DNA from: Cordilura impudica
Lineage: Eukaryota; Arthropoda; Insecta; Diptera; Scathophagidae
Direction of reading: 5' to 3'
DNA: 64,000 nt
NCBI GenBank assembly: GCA_963682025.1
Contig: OY821519.1
Location: 14,012,571-14,076,570, forward strand
Both the position numbers and the translations under genes were made by a program. Below are positions 45,515-58,479 of the stretch, in pieces. The stretch's first letter is position 1. Each line of letters begins with the position of its first letter. Below the pieces are notes generated by a model. The model ran no database searches and was not told the DNA's origin. It worked only from the letters and a program-made list of their open reading frames with translations.

Positions 45515-48136
45515 TTGAGTAAGTTCAAAATCAGGTCACACATTTTACATTTTGGGTTTCTTTACAGAAGCCCAAACATAGAAAGGGAGCATACCTATAA
45601 TGGCTTCGATGCCCTTTCTGAATCCATAACTAGAATCCTAGAGAGTTGCCCGAATAGCGAAATCGTAGTTGCCGGCGATTTTAATATTCACAACTCTTCT
45701 TGGCTTCACCATTCGAGTCAAACAACTCCCGAAGGCCGTTGTGTTGAGATTTTCACCGCGCATAACCGCTTAGTGCAACTAGTGAATGAACCAACGCACA
45801 TTCCGTGCATTGAAGGGCAAAGACAGAATACTCTCGACCTTTTTCTAATTTCACACCCTGACAAGTATGAAGTGAAAATACTTGTACCTCTTGGTAATTC
45901 GGATCACTGTACCATTTCTGCTTCTTTTTCGTACTCTGTACTTCACAGTGTTTCAATACCAGCTATGAAACGCTCAGTTTTCATTTACGAAAAGGCTCGT
46001 TGGGCCAAGCTCAACGATTTCTTCAAGCGTTTCAACTGGAAACTTCGTTTCCTAGATAATAATGTTGATGCTGCTGCGGTAATGGTGGAAAAAATAATAG
46101 TGCTTGGTAGGAGATTATTCATTCCATCAAAGCGCATTTCGGCTAAACCTAATCAAAAATCTTGGTTTAACCAGTCTTGCAGAGATGCAGTCAGATCCAG
46201 AGAGGAAGCATTCAGACTTTGGCGTGAAAATAAAAATTCCGTCACTGAACTGCTACGCAAACAGGTGAGAAATGAATGTGCCAAAGTACTAAGGCGCGAA
46301 GAGTTTCTTCACGATCAGCGTCTTCGTGCTAAAGTTCTTTCTGCTCCTCGGGGCAGCAAGAGCTTTTGGTCATTTGTTAAAAGAGTAAAGAATAATGCTA
46401 GTTCTGCTATCCTAACTCTTATAATGAATGACCAAATATTCACCGACCCGGTTGATAAGGCTAACCTTTTAGCTGAACTTTTTGCAAAAAATTCATTTTT
46501 GCCGGATAGCGATCAACCACTGCCCGAACTCGAAAGAGTATCTTGTACTATGCCTAAAATATTCTTCCAAGCACGTGCAGTTAAAAGGGTTCTTTCGGAT
46601 CTCAACATTAATAAGTCTCCGGGACCGGATGGTATACCAGCACTGTTGCTGGAACAGTGCTCTTCGACGCTAGCCAGTCCATTGGCCAACCTTTTCAGTC
46701 TTTCGTATCGTGCGGGAGTCTTTCCCTCTTGCTGGAAGGTAGCTAATGTCCAGCCAATCCCTAAAAAGGGTGCGGCTAATAACTCTGAAAATTACCGTCC
46801 AATTGCAATCTGCTCTGCGCTCTCAAAGGTGATGGAGAGCATGATCAATTTCCACCTTGTGAATTACCTAGAGACCAACTCACTTCTTAATGATCGACAG
46901 TATGGCTTCTGTAGAAATCGTTCACCGGGAGACCTGTTATCTCTACTTTCTGAGCGCTGGAGTCGATCCATTCGCAATTTTGGCGAAAGTAAAGTGGTTG
47001 CTCTGGATATTTCCAAGGCATTCGATCATGTATGGCACGGTGCATTGATATCAAAGCTTATTGCATTTGGGGTCGGTAATGACTTCTCTCGATTTATATC
47101 GAGTTTTCTCAGAGACCGAACAATACGTGTTGTTATTGATGGGGTCTCATCTAATGAGTTTCAGCTTAATTCAGGGGTACCCCAAGGTTCCGTTCTTTCT
47201 CCTTCTCTTTTCCTTATCTTTATGAACGACCTTCTTGGCCAAACTTTTAACTCTATATACTCTTTCGCAGATGACAGCAGCATTTGTCATTCATTTTCCT
47301 TTAATTGTAGGCCAAGCCTCTTGGAGGTTGGAGGCAGAAGACGGACAATGAATGACACACTCAATCAAGACCTCTTTACAATCTCCGAGTGGGGTAAAGC
47401 GAATAGGGTTGATTTTAATGCGCTGAAGACTCAACGTTGTATGTTGACCCATAGGGCCATGGAATCAACAATGTCATCTGTATATATGGGTGGTATAGGT
47501 ATTGAGGAATCGGATACTCTTGATGTTCTGGGCATGAGAATTCAATGTGATGTTCGTTGGAACGAGCATGTTTTTCAAGTGTCGAAAGAAGCATTCAAGT
47601 GTCTTGGTTTTCTAAAACGGTGTAGAAACTACTTCACTCCTTCTGATCTCCTTAAAATCTATACCACTTACATCCGACCGAAAATGGAATACAACTTCCA
47701 TATACGGGCAGGGGCTTCAAAGTCTATTTTGGAGCTACTGGACCGTGTGCAATAGAGGGAGTTGGAGCTCATGAATGACAGTAGGGTATCCAATTCTATT
47801 GATTCATTGGAACACCGTCGGAATGTGGGTTGTGTAGCACTGTTCTATAGATATTACCATGGGAAATGTTCTTCTGAGATTAGCGAACTTATTCCAAGTG
47901 CCCGAGTTTCGGTTCGCTCTACCCGCTTCTCTAGTAGATCACATCCGTTTGTAGTCTATTGTCCAGTTGACCGCACAACGCATTACAGAGAGAATTCGTT
48001 TATCAGTCGAACTAGCCGTATGTGGAATAAACTCCCCGCAGAGGTCTTTCCTGACAGTTGTAGTCTAATAAAATTTAAGTCAAATATCCACAAACACTAC
48101 TCCCTCTCTCCTCCTTCCCATAACCTATTTTCCTGA
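45515..48136 (+). pseudogene. jockey/CR1-like LINE endonuclease-reverse transcriptase, one stop
   Basis: A single frame runs from 45515 to 48136, broken only by TAG at 47753-47755 in the thumb/C-terminal region after LDRVQ. Endonuclease motifs: GDFNIH (~res 54) and SDH (~129). Reverse transcriptase: NKSPGPDGIP (~365), ALDISKAFDHVWH, NSGVPQGSVLSPSLF, and catalytic FADD (~584). The N-terminal half of the endonuclease and any ORF1 are missing (5' truncation near 45.5 kb). One stop in 870 codons indicates a young insertion. Clade assignment is by eye; CR1 and jockey both remain possible. Confidence 0.85.
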
Positions 48137-48206
48137 AATCAACACAATGCACTGCATTTGTAAGGGCCATCCCCTGAGTGTTGGTAAACAAAAATAAAAT
48201 AAAAAA
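48137..48206 (+). mobile_element. 3' UTR/tail of the LINE
   Basis: TAAGGGCCATCCCCTGAG and a terminal AAAAATAAAATAAAAAA tract follow the coding sequence directly. Confidence 0.6.
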
Positions 48207-49690
48207 GGTGGGAGTTGAGTTAATTCCAATGCTTGATGACATACTTATCTGTGTCTAAATACCTTTCATTAAAAAAAATAAAGGAAATCGGCCGGGTAGA
48301 ACGGCCAGACGGACTAACTTTAGTTTTCATAAATTCGTTTAATATATTGTACATAAGATTCTTTAGTGATTTTGAAATACAAACACAAACTAACGTCTCC
48401 GGTCACCTTTTTCATATATTTTTACTCGTATGTCCGCAAACAAAGCGATTGATTTCATCAACAAAATTCTAAAACAGAAAAAAATTGAATTTCCCTCAAA
48501 ACAAACTATAATTCACCAAAAAAAAAAACAAACACAAATCACGCTTTTGACGCTGCCATCTTAAAACCACTAATCTAAAACAAAATTAGTATGACAATTT
48601 TGTTTTGTACTTCTTTAATTAAGACATTAACTTGGTTAGTTGGAGAATGTTTGGAATGTCGAACAAAAAATCAAAGTTTACAAATCTACCGAAATTTTTT
48701 AACAATTAACGAATTGTATTAAATGGTGTTTTTTTTTATTTATTTATTTATTTTTTTTTGGTTGCTAAAACTCAACTTGTTTTGGTTATGGTCATACTAA
48801 GAAGTTGCCTAAGAAATTGTACGATTTGTTATTTCTGTTTTCCTAATGACTGCCTTAAACAGAAAAAAAATACAAGTGATATTTGTAAAATGTTTTTGAA
48901 CAGATGGCTTAAAATTCGTTAGTGGGTATAAATTAAGGCAATATATTTGTTTTTATTTTTTTTTTTAATAAAAAAAATAACGTTTCCAAATATTCTAAAA
49001 TTTTTTGCAAATTAAACATATTTTCGTAATTCAAGATAAATTGATTTTAAATTTTCAATGATTATCATTAATAGTTCAACCGTTAACAGTTATTTTTATT
49101 AAATTTTTATTAATTGGTAATTTAATATAAATAGACATTTTTGCTCTGAATACTTGACCACCATATTTGTATTAAAAATAATTACATTTATTGCACATTC
49201 CTACACATTTTACCAAAATTACTCTCAATTATTTTAACATTTCAATACATTATAATTACACAACTTGATTAAGCCTATAAGTTATCTTGAATGCAAATCT
49301 AAGTCTTGACTTTTAAATCATAAGTTAAGTTATATTCTAAATTAAAAAAAAAAAAAAAAACAGAAAACAAACTATAACAGCAATTAAAACTAGTTTTTGC
49401 ATGCGAACCAAAAAAAAAAATAAAACAAACTAAATACCAAGCACCACTATCCTGCCACTACAAATTGGTGACATATGCAACACTTAAAAATTTACCAAAA
49501 AAAAATCAAATTCGAAACCTGGGAACTATTGAATTTTTACTAAATATAGAATGCATAACAAATGAGCTTAGGGGAAGGTATGCCAAGGTAAAAGTTTTAT
49601 ATGAAATGTAATTTTGGCTCATATCGCCATTCGAGTGTATATATTAATTACGAACTGGGCGTTCCCAGAATAACCCGACCCGACGTATAG
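48207..49690. other. AT-rich non-coding stretch
   Basis: Homopolymer-rich; no gene or repeat family recognised. Confidence 0.5.
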
Positions 49691-50265
49691 ATGGCGACAG
49701 TAGTTTGAAAAAAATTCTTTGGTTTGAGCCATCAAACGATCTCAGTGATTAATTCAATACTTTCAGTCCTACCAATATTAAAATCAAGCAAGATTCTACT
49801 CTGGGGGAAGCTGCTCCTTCCTTTACGACTAACAAATGTTGGGAGGCAGAGTTTAAACGAGGTTGTTTGAGCTACCAAGATAAATATCGTAGTTTTCGAC
49901 CAATTGTGGTGGTCACGCCAGCAACGGTTAAGAATATCCACAAAATAGTATCGGCTGAAGGTGCGTGACTGATAATTTGGAGATGAGAAATCTGTCCGCA
50001 AAATAGGTGCCGCGCAATAAAGCCAACCTGGCATCGATTCACACATGAGACAAAGTGGCAGTGAAAACAGTGGACCGAAATGAGAGAATCATGTCCAAAG
50101 GTGGCGAAAGCAGTTCCACATGCAAGCAAGGTTATGGCGTCTGTTTTTGGGATGCTCGTTGGAATATTTCTGTTAATTATATTCAAAAAGGAAAAAAATC
50201 AGTGATGAAATTAAGAAAATAAGGCCGCATTTTGCGAAAAAGAAAGTGTTGTTTCATTAAAACAA

Positions 50266-50826
50266 ATCCAAACCCAAATCCTATGGCCCTTGCCTAATCC
50301 AAGGAGAACGAAATCACTCCTTGGTTTTGGTAAAAGGACAATCAGCCTACTTACAGGAGTACTCACTGGATACAGGGCGGATGGCTGAACGCATAGGTGT
50401 CCCGAGAGCTGACTTCTGTAGGAGCTGTATGGATGTGGACGAGGAGACAGTGCAACATTTGCTGTGTGAATGTCCAGGACTGAAAGAGCAGCGCTCAAGA
50501 TATCTACGGCAAAGGTTCTACGATAACCTGGGCTGCATAGTAGACGTTTCACTTGGCGATCTTGCGGACTTCTTGAAGGAATCTGCCTGGTTCAGAAGGG
50601 ACGCATAACGGACAAAAGGGGTCATTTTCACTTGTTCTTTTTCACTTGCTCTTCTCTTTTCTTTTCTTTTTTATTTTCATTTTCCATACCCCTTACACTA
50701 TATATCTGTGCTCTTTAATCTCTATTCCTATCACTACCTTTCCGGCACTTTCTAAAGGATATTACAATGGGCCATATGGCCTCCGAGTTTACCCACCTTC
50801 GGGCCAGTGACCCATCCAACCTAACC
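50266..50826 (+). mobile_element. 5'-truncated I/LOA-like LINE 3' end
   Basis: Flanked by an exact 8-bp duplication TAAAACAA (50258-50265 and 50827-50834). It encodes a C-terminal zinc-knuckle-like CxxC...H...C stretch (FCRSCMDVDEETVQHLLCEC, ~50414-50473) ending SAWFRRDA, then a 3' UTR ending GGCCTCCGAG ... CAACCTAACC, typical of LOA/I-type fly LINEs. Clade by resemblance. Confidence 0.75.
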
Positions 50827-51059
50827 TAAAACAATGCACCAGTTCACACGTCCCCTATTGCGATGGCCAAAACCCATGAATTAAAGTCCGATTATTCACC
50901 AGATTTAGCTCCCTTGGATTATGATCTATTTCCAAACTTGAAAAAATGCCAACAATGAAAAGATGGTTTTTGGGATTGTTGGCTATTTGAAGGAGCTATG
51001 TCACGTTTAAAGGGGAGGAAATGATCTCAAATTACATGCCCAGATTTGATAGGCAACGT

Positions 51060-52926
51060 AGTGAAAACTCAATTCCTAGAAAGGGAACAATACTGATTGA
51101 CTGAGGTACTGGAGGAGGAAATTCTGAAGCTCTACTTAGGGAATGATGATAACAAAGCTCCAGGATTGGAGAGCATTACCAATGTGGCGCTAAAGGCTGC
51201 CATCAGAACGAGACCACAGATATTCATTAAGTTATTCAACAAAAGCCTGGAAGATGGCATATTCTATAATATCTGGAAGAAGCGAAAACTTATCCTGATC
51301 TCAAAGCCGGGTTACACACTAGGAGAACCTCAGTCGTATAGACCTATATGCCTCTTGGATACAATAGGCAAGTGTTTGGAGAGGATTATATGTATATAGT
51401 AGATTGCTAGCCGTCGTCGAAGAAGTTGGAGGTAAGTATATCGCAAAGACATTATGCTGTCCGAAAGCCGAAATCCACAATCGACGCGATCAGCTTTGTA
51501 ATGAGGAGGGCAATTCATTACTTTGGATATAAAAAATGCTTTCCACTCTGCGGGATGGAAGCATATTGCATCGTCGTTGCGAAACATAAATGTGCCAGAC
51601 TAGGTACGAAACTGACAGGGGTACAGATTCGTACGTCGTTACGGCAGGAGTTTCCCAGGGCTCGAAGTCCTTATTGTGGAATATCATGTATAACGAGCTG
51701 TTCGGCCTAAAAGTACCGGAGGAAGCGGCAATTTTTAATTTGGCAGATGACATTGCAGTAGTAATAGAAGCGAGACACCTAAAAAGTCCAATTGTATTTC
51801 GAATGATACAGATTTGGCTGAGACCAATGAATCTTGAACTGGCGGAACTAATAAGTGGGAAAAGAAGGAGAGAAACCCTAAGAATTCAAGTTGGCAGTAG
51901 CAAAATAATCTAATCGGAGTCTATTAAGTACCTTTGAGTTATGATCGACGACCGCATGAACTTCAAAAGGCATATGAACTATGCGTGCTTTGGCCTGGAT
52001 GATCCCAAACGAGTAGGAGGACCTCATCAGAGTCGAAGACTATTGCTCTCTCGGTTGACGAACTCGATCCTAGTCTATGGATCACCAGTATGGGAGAGAG
52101 CTCTCAAGAACACAGCCAAGGTGGACATGGTGTCCGTGTTCAGGATTAGCTCTTTAAGAGGGTATTGCAGATATCAGACATCTTTGGGGGCTGCTTGCGT
52201 CGTAGCAAAGGTGCTATCGGAGATATACGATACAAGGAGAGAAACTCCGATCATTCTGGGACAAACCATACGAATGGCTGAAAGAGATAAGTCAATGGAA
52301 AAATGGCACAGAAGATATGAAAACTCACCGGTAGGCCTTAAAATTGATTCCAAACATCGATCAGTGGCAAAATCGTAGTCACGGAGAGGTGAACTATAAT
52401 CTGACACAACTTCTAAATGGATACCGAAGTTAAACGAGCTACCTATATTGATTTGGACACGACAGCTGACCAAGCTGTCCATATTGTCCTGATTGGGACG
52501 AAAATGTGGAGCACGTAGTATTAATGTGCCCACGGTCTGACGACCAACGAGCACAATTGGAACTCTACATAGTTGAGAGCTTGACTGTCGAGAACATTGT
52601 GAACGTGATGCTGCAGTCGGATAGAAATTGGGTTGCAATCAACAAATTCGTTAACATAATATACGAGGCGCTGCGGACAGCAGAGCAGGTCCGCAAGGCT
52701 CCGATGGCAAGACAACCCTGAAAAAAGGTGGTTATGGAGAAGAGCAACGAGGGATGTAGCTATGGTGATTAGCTAAGACTATCCTGCCCTGCGACGTAAT
52801 ATCTTAACGGGTAGTCGCGTAGGGCAAAAGGATGAAGGGGGAGGTGGTTTCAGTCGGTAGGAATTCAGACCCTGGACATGGAGTGTTCAAGGATTTTATG
52901 CAAGATTTCCACCGCCCGGACAATAA
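51060..52926 (+). pseudogene. R1-like LINE fossil
   Basis: Pieces in several frames give EEEILKLYLG, NKAPGLESITNVALKAAI, KPGYTLGEPQSYRPICLLDT (fingers, 51097-51399), FNLADDIAVV with LADD at the catalytic site (~51736-51765), SLGAACVVAKV (52180-52225) and a CCHC-like end (HVVLMCPRSDDQRAQLE, ~52510-52565). The 3' UTR ends CCACCGCCCGGACAATAAAAA. Order and wording match the R1 clade. 5' truncated; several frameshifts and stops. Confidence 0.75.
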
Positions 52927-53164
52927 AAAGACAGTTCTTTCTATAAAGAAGGTATCGAAACAATAGAACATCGCTGGGAAAAGTATATCAAGCTAAAAGG
53001 CGATTATATTGAGAAATAAAGAAAAATTTTCGCAAATTTATTGTGATTTCTTTGTCAGGTCAGGTTGTTTTGAGACCACCCTATTACGTCTTAAACTGAA
53101 ATGATGAAAAGAATGTCCTTTGAAAATTGTATCCTTTAATACCCTTTGAAATTCCCAATAAAAT

Positions 53165-54010
53165 TCTGTTAGCTAAATTCCCGAAATTCACGCAAGATAT
53201 GAATTAAACACAACACAGCGTTTTTCATTAAATTATTATTTTTTAATTGGTCTCCATGACTTTGCTGATTACAAACGCATTCTTTTGTCGAAATTTTCCA
53301 TGCACATTTTGCTGAATTTCGTAGAGGCAGCGTTGAATTTCCTCCTTCATTGCACGGGTAGTTGGAGGCTTGTTGGCACACCTCCTTTGACTTCAAATAA
53401 CTCCATAAAAACAAATTCAATCCTGTTTAGTAATACGATCTAGGAGACCAATTCGGATCACTGCAACAAGGCAGTGCACGAACAGGAAATGTCTCATACA
53501 CTAATTATGTGGCACCGTCTTTTTGAAACCAATTTAGGCAGAAAAAACTCTGTTATCACGTTGGTATAGCGAGCACCACCGGCCCCATTTTCGAAAGAGT
53601 ATGGTACAATCAATTCTCTAGCCCAAAATCCGCACCAAACAGTGACACGTTGTGGATGCATTTGTTTTTCAACAAATACATGTGGTTTCTCTGCAGCCCA
53701 TATGCGGCAATTTTAAGGATTTACATAGTTTTATTCTAATTTTATTTTAACGATCTCTCTTCACTGTGCTAGGTCATTAGGCTTCAGTTCTTGTGTCTAC
53801 TGATTTTATAATCGTGGACTCTGATCTTCAGTAAGTATGCGCTATAGTGAGCTTCTTGAAATTTGCAATTCTTTTCCACGACACCGAATTGATATTCCTG
53901 GACTTGCATAAACACTCTTACGCAAAGTTTTAATATTGGTATTTTCATCATCAATTATTCAGGTCTGCCTGAATTTTTCAATGACGAAGTTAGATCAATA
54001 CTCCGACTAT
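53165..54010 (-). pseudogene. DD41D-like mariner transposase fossil
   Basis: Minus-strand pieces resemble MA/MB: FLWSYLKSKEVCQQASNYP (53340-53420), ...VSLFGADFGLEN (~53600-53660, matching VTVWCGFWSRGIIG) and HTH-linker remnants toward 53990. Strongly degraded; TIRs not identified. Confidence 0.6.
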
Positions 54011-54240
54011 AATTTGTATAAAATTTTCAAACTCTAGCCATAAAAAATTAAATTTGTGTTGCTTAAACAAAAATCAAAATTTTTTATTACACGTAAAGGG
54101 ATTCTAAAAATTAACATTGTTCTGAATGAACATTATTAACGTCCTTCTGTCGTGATGAGATAAAATAAAAAATTTTATAAAATTAACAAAATTCTGGTCT
54201 TTCATTTGACACTGATAGTGGCATCGTAGCACAATTCTAA

Positions 54241-54535
54241 AGGCCTAGTTAGCCACACGTTGTTAAAATGTATCTGTACCGTAAATGTAACGCTGGCATT
54301 TGGTGCAATAATAGAACGTAAAAAACGAACCAGCATGTTGCTGTGTAAAATTAACCAAACTTTATCAGCTGTTCACAAATGTCACGTACAAACGTAGCAA
54401 AAATCTATTTTCAACAGATTGGGACGTTCCGGTTACGTGACAGTTGAGTTCGGTAACTGCTCTAAATGCTTTTTCATGTAACAGAAAAAAACAGCTGACA
54501 CGTTTGATTAAGGTTACGTGTGGCTAACTAGGCCT
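54241..54535. mobile_element. PIF/Harbinger-like MITE 2
   Basis: The 295-bp element has AGGCCTAGTTAGCCACACGT terminal inverted repeats, flanked by direct TAA (54238-54240, 54536-54538). No coding sequence. Superfamily inferred from the 3-bp TWA-type duplication. Confidence 0.8.
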
Positions 54536-54892
54536 TAAGTATTTGAATATATTTTTTGAAAATTAACTTCCAAGTCCATTGAAACTTTTAAGTTTTCTTA
54601 ATGCAGTTTTACTCTCGTTTCAGGTGTAACGAAGTTTTTGTTCCTTGTTGGACGGTGTAATAAAAGGGAATAATTTCTATCAAGATACTATTAATATATA
54701 TCCATAACTATTAGCAATTAGATTCAAGCATAAGTGATTATGATTAGGATACCATCCTTGCTAGTTACTGTAACCATTTTGCAGAATTGTAAATGGATGA
54801 TTTATTAGTAATTATGGTAAAAGATATTTTTTCTAAGTTATTTTTTTTTTAATTTTAAAAAATATCAAAAAATGTTCGAAATTTGTACTCAT

Positions 54893-55270
54893 AACATTGT
54901 GAAATATTCTTAGTCATAGCCCCATATAAAGCTGATTCCCGATCTTCACCTGAATCTATCGAAAAACAAAATATTACACAAATTTTTCTCAAATTTGGTT
55001 TGTGTTTGTTTTTATAAAAAATAACTGACTTTACCAAATATAGTCAGGATCGGTCCATTTGTCGACCTAGTCCCCATATAAATATAGCATCCGCTGTGAG
55101 CTTTTTCACATCTTCGGGCAAAAAGATAACAAAAATGCAACTCAATTTCAGGTTTTGCTTATTTCCTATATTATTTTCTATATTATATTGGGACCTATGA
55201 CCCTTTCTTTAAACGCATGGTATAGGGTATCGTGTAGTCGGTCTAGGCTGACTATAATATTCTTGCTTGC
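54893..55270 (+). mobile_element. DINE-1-like family 1, copy D14 (5'-truncated)
   Basis: Contains only the 3' half, from ATTCTTAGTCATAGCCCCAT to a diverged hairpin AGTCGGTCTAGGCTGACT and ATTCTTGCTTGCTT. Confidence 0.7.
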
Positions 55271-56340
55271 TTTTTACTTTTATTTTATCAAACTTTACTC
55301 GAATTTAAAGGAACAAACGTATCATCAGCTGTTGTAATAAATCAGCTGTTTCGTGTTTTTATTATCACAATTGATAATTGAAATAAAACATTTTTTCTAT
55401 TTTTTTTTTTTTTTAATAAAATTAAAAATTATAAAAACAATATATATTTCTATTATTTACCAGCTTAAGCTATAAGATATATAAATATGTAAAAAATAAT
55501 TTTTTTTTTTTAAATTCAATCAATGCTTACTGTGGATAATGGTCAACTTTCTCAGAAAATCCAATTTAATTTGCATAAATCGCTAAAAAGTGCTAATTGA
55601 ACTTTCATTTTCATGTGGTTATTAAATTATTGATTAAATTATCTTAAAGTTCTGCTGTGTTTTCCCATAAAAATATTCGAATACCAATGTGTTGCCATAT
55701 ACAAATTTGTTCTTTTTCATAAATTTTTTTGTTAAACAAACTGAACAAACATTGTTTTGCAACATATAAATTTTGAATTAAAAATCTGTGTTAACTAAAA
55801 ATTTATTTAGTTTAAAATTGTTTTTTTCTTTTTTTTTTTTTTTTTGTTTTAAAATATAAAAACAACTTTGTTATTTAAGATTAATGTTTGTTTTAGCATA
55901 TTGTTTTAAATTTTCTAGATCATGTCAAGCATTCATAGTGTTTAAAGCGATATTTAAATGGCCATAAAGCATTGTTTTAAATTTTTTTAACATGTTTTTC
56001 TCTAGTACATCAAGATAAACTTCATTAACAAGTAAGTGATTTACATGTAATGCAAAAGTTTTCAGTTTGGTTTCTTTAATGGATGTTAGTATGAGTTCTA
56101 ACGTTAGAACCTTTGAAAGTTTTTATTTGAAAATATTTAAATATAATTTAAAATATTTAAATATAATTGAAATATAATTTAAATATTTATATATTTATTT
56201 CAATATATTGGCAGCCTACAAGGCCAATTAACTTAAAACTATTTTAAATATAAATAACTAAGTGGCTCCCCAAACATTGCCAAAGTAAAAAAATTATTAA
56301 TAAAAAAAACATATATCCTTTTATATGCCAGAGACAATAA
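55271..56340. other. AT-rich non-coding stretch
   Basis: Nothing recognised except short AAATATTTAAATATAATT tandem repeats at ~56130-56200. Confidence 0.45.
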
Positions 56341-56872
56341 TCTATAATATTAATTGGCAAGGCGATTTCTTGTGACCAATGATTTGTTCGACAGTTTTCT
56401 CTCGATTTTGCCCAAACGTATCTTTTTTGAAAGGTATTTCTTTTTAGCTGTCCACCAGATTTACAGATTTTTAAATTTTTACATTTTTTTGGAGTAAAGT
56501 GCATTTAAAGTTGCTACTAAGACATACATAAAATTATATAATGCTAGTGTGTTTTTATTAAATTTTTTAATGTGTTTGTGAGTTTGTTTCCTTTTTTCAC
56601 AATAATAATTGTGTTGAATTGAGAAATAATTTTGGACATAAACCAATAAAGACAATAATCGATATTTGGATACCTTTCGGATTTTTTTAAATAAAAAAAA
56701 ATCATGTGAGTCCGATCGCAGGGGAGATGTGTAAACATTTAGTAATTAAAGATTTTTTTATACCACTTTCTTAAAATCAAACAGAAAGCGTATCACTTAT
56801 TGCAATCAACTGCGGGGGCTTTGTTAATACAAAAATATTTATTATTATTTATTATTTTAACCGGTTAATTTT

Positions 56873-57606
56873 TAATTTTTCGTTTTTTATTTTTCATTTT
56901 TCATTTTTTTTTAATTTTTCATTATTTATTTTTAATTTTTTAATATTAAATTTTCATTTTTTATTTTTCATTTTAATTTTTATTTTTTATTTTTCATTTT
57001 TAATTTTTTTCTTAATTTTTCAATTTTCATTTTCCAATTTTTATTTTTCTTTTTTCATTTTTTATTTTTCAATTTTCATTTTTTTTTTTAATTTTTTATT
57101 TTTAATTTTTTATTTTTAATTTTTCCTTTTTTATTTTTCATTACTCAGTTTTAGTTTTAGTTTTTCGTTTTTCATTTCTTATTTCACATGTTTCATTTTT
57201 TATTTTTAATTTTTTATTTTTCATTTTTCCTTTATTTTTTTATTTTTTATTTTTAATTTTTTATTTTTCAGTTCTCATTTTTTATTTTTCATTTTTTATT
57301 TTTTATTTTTTATTTTTTATTTTTTATTTTTTATTTTTTATTTTTTATTTTTTATTTTTTATTTTTTATTTTTTATTTTTTATTTTTTATTTTTTATTTT
57401 TCATTTTTATTCTTAATTTTTTATTTTTAATTTTTAATGTTTTTTTTTTCATTTTTCATTTTTCCTTTTTAATTTTTTATTTTTCATTTTTCGTTTTTCA
57501 TTTATTATTTTTCGTTTTTTATTTTTTAATTTTCATTTTTCATTTTTAATTTTTCATTTTTTATTTTTCGTTTTTCATTTTTTATTTTTCATTTTTCATT
57601 TTTTAT
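56873..57606. repeat. FB-2 proximal array
   Basis: TTTTTCATTTTTTATTTTTAA variants with a homogeneous TTTTTTA heptamer block at ~57287-57397. Confidence 0.9.
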
Positions 57607-58406
57607 TTTTATACCCTATACCACTATGTGGTTTGGGTATAATGACTTTGTGCTGCTGTTTGTAACAACCAAAAATATTTGACCTAGACCCATCTTTAAT
57701 TATACCGATCGAATCAGAATCACTTTCTGAGTTGATTTAACAATGTCCGTCCGTCCGTCCGTCCGTCCGTCCGTCCGTCCGTCTGTGTGTCCATGTAAAG
57801 CTTGTAATCAAACTGCAGGTCGCAAATATGAATATATTTTGATGAAATTTGGTATATAAGCTTTTATCGGCCATGGGATGAACGCTATTGAAATTGGTGA
57901 GAATCGGTCCATGTTCAGACCTAGCCCCCATACAAATTACCCATATGAAATCGACATAAATTGCCATAAGATCCAAATTGTCATATAGATATTACTCAAA
58001 TTGGGTTTGTATGCGTTCATTACATCCACTAATGAGTAGTCCAAAAATGATCCCTTTGACCCCATATAGAGCTGCTTCCCGATCTTCACTCAAATCTATT
58101 AAAAAACAAAAATATTGAACTGATTCTTCTCAAATTTTGTTTGTACATATTTTTGCAAAATACAAGAGACTTTACCAAACATGATCAGGATCGGTCCATT
58201 TTTGGACCTAGTCCCTTTATAGATATAGCATCCGATATGAATTTTTTCATATCTGCAGCCAAAAAAATTAATAAAAATCCCACTCAAATTTGGTTTTTGC
58301 TTATTTTCAATGTCCAGTTAGTTGGGCCTAAGAGATAGGGTTTCTAAACGCATGGTATAGGGTATCGTATAGTCGGTCTAGACCGACTATAATTTTCTTA
58401 CTTGTT
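57607..58406 (+). mobile_element. DINE-1-like family 1, copy D15
   Basis: Full length, nine GTCC units, intact hairpin; shares TTTTCAATGTCCAGTTAG and GGGTTTCTAAACGC with the copy at 59605-60421, and the CTCTTAGTCATAGG deletion with all FB-2 units. Confidence 0.9.
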
Positions 58407-58479
58407 AATTTTTAATTTTTAATTTTTCATTTTTCATTTTTTATTTTTCATTTTCCTTTTTTTATTTTACATGTTTAAT

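Larger units (their letters stand above)
49720..53060 (+). pseudogene. dead mariner split by two LINE fragments
   Basis: Three pieces read in order as one mariner transposase: 49720-50257 (HTH region, VVVTPATVKNIHKIVSAEG, VMASVFG...), 50835-~51010 (NAPVHTSPIAMAK, then DYSPDLAPLDYDLF) and ~52927-53025 (SFYKEGIETIEHRWEKYI, GDYIEK). The DYSPDLAPLDYDLF motif is of the DD34D mariner type. The second catalytic region is mutated (stop for Gln, Asn for Asp next to NAPVHT). Multiple stops and frame changes make it a fossil. Confidence 0.75.
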
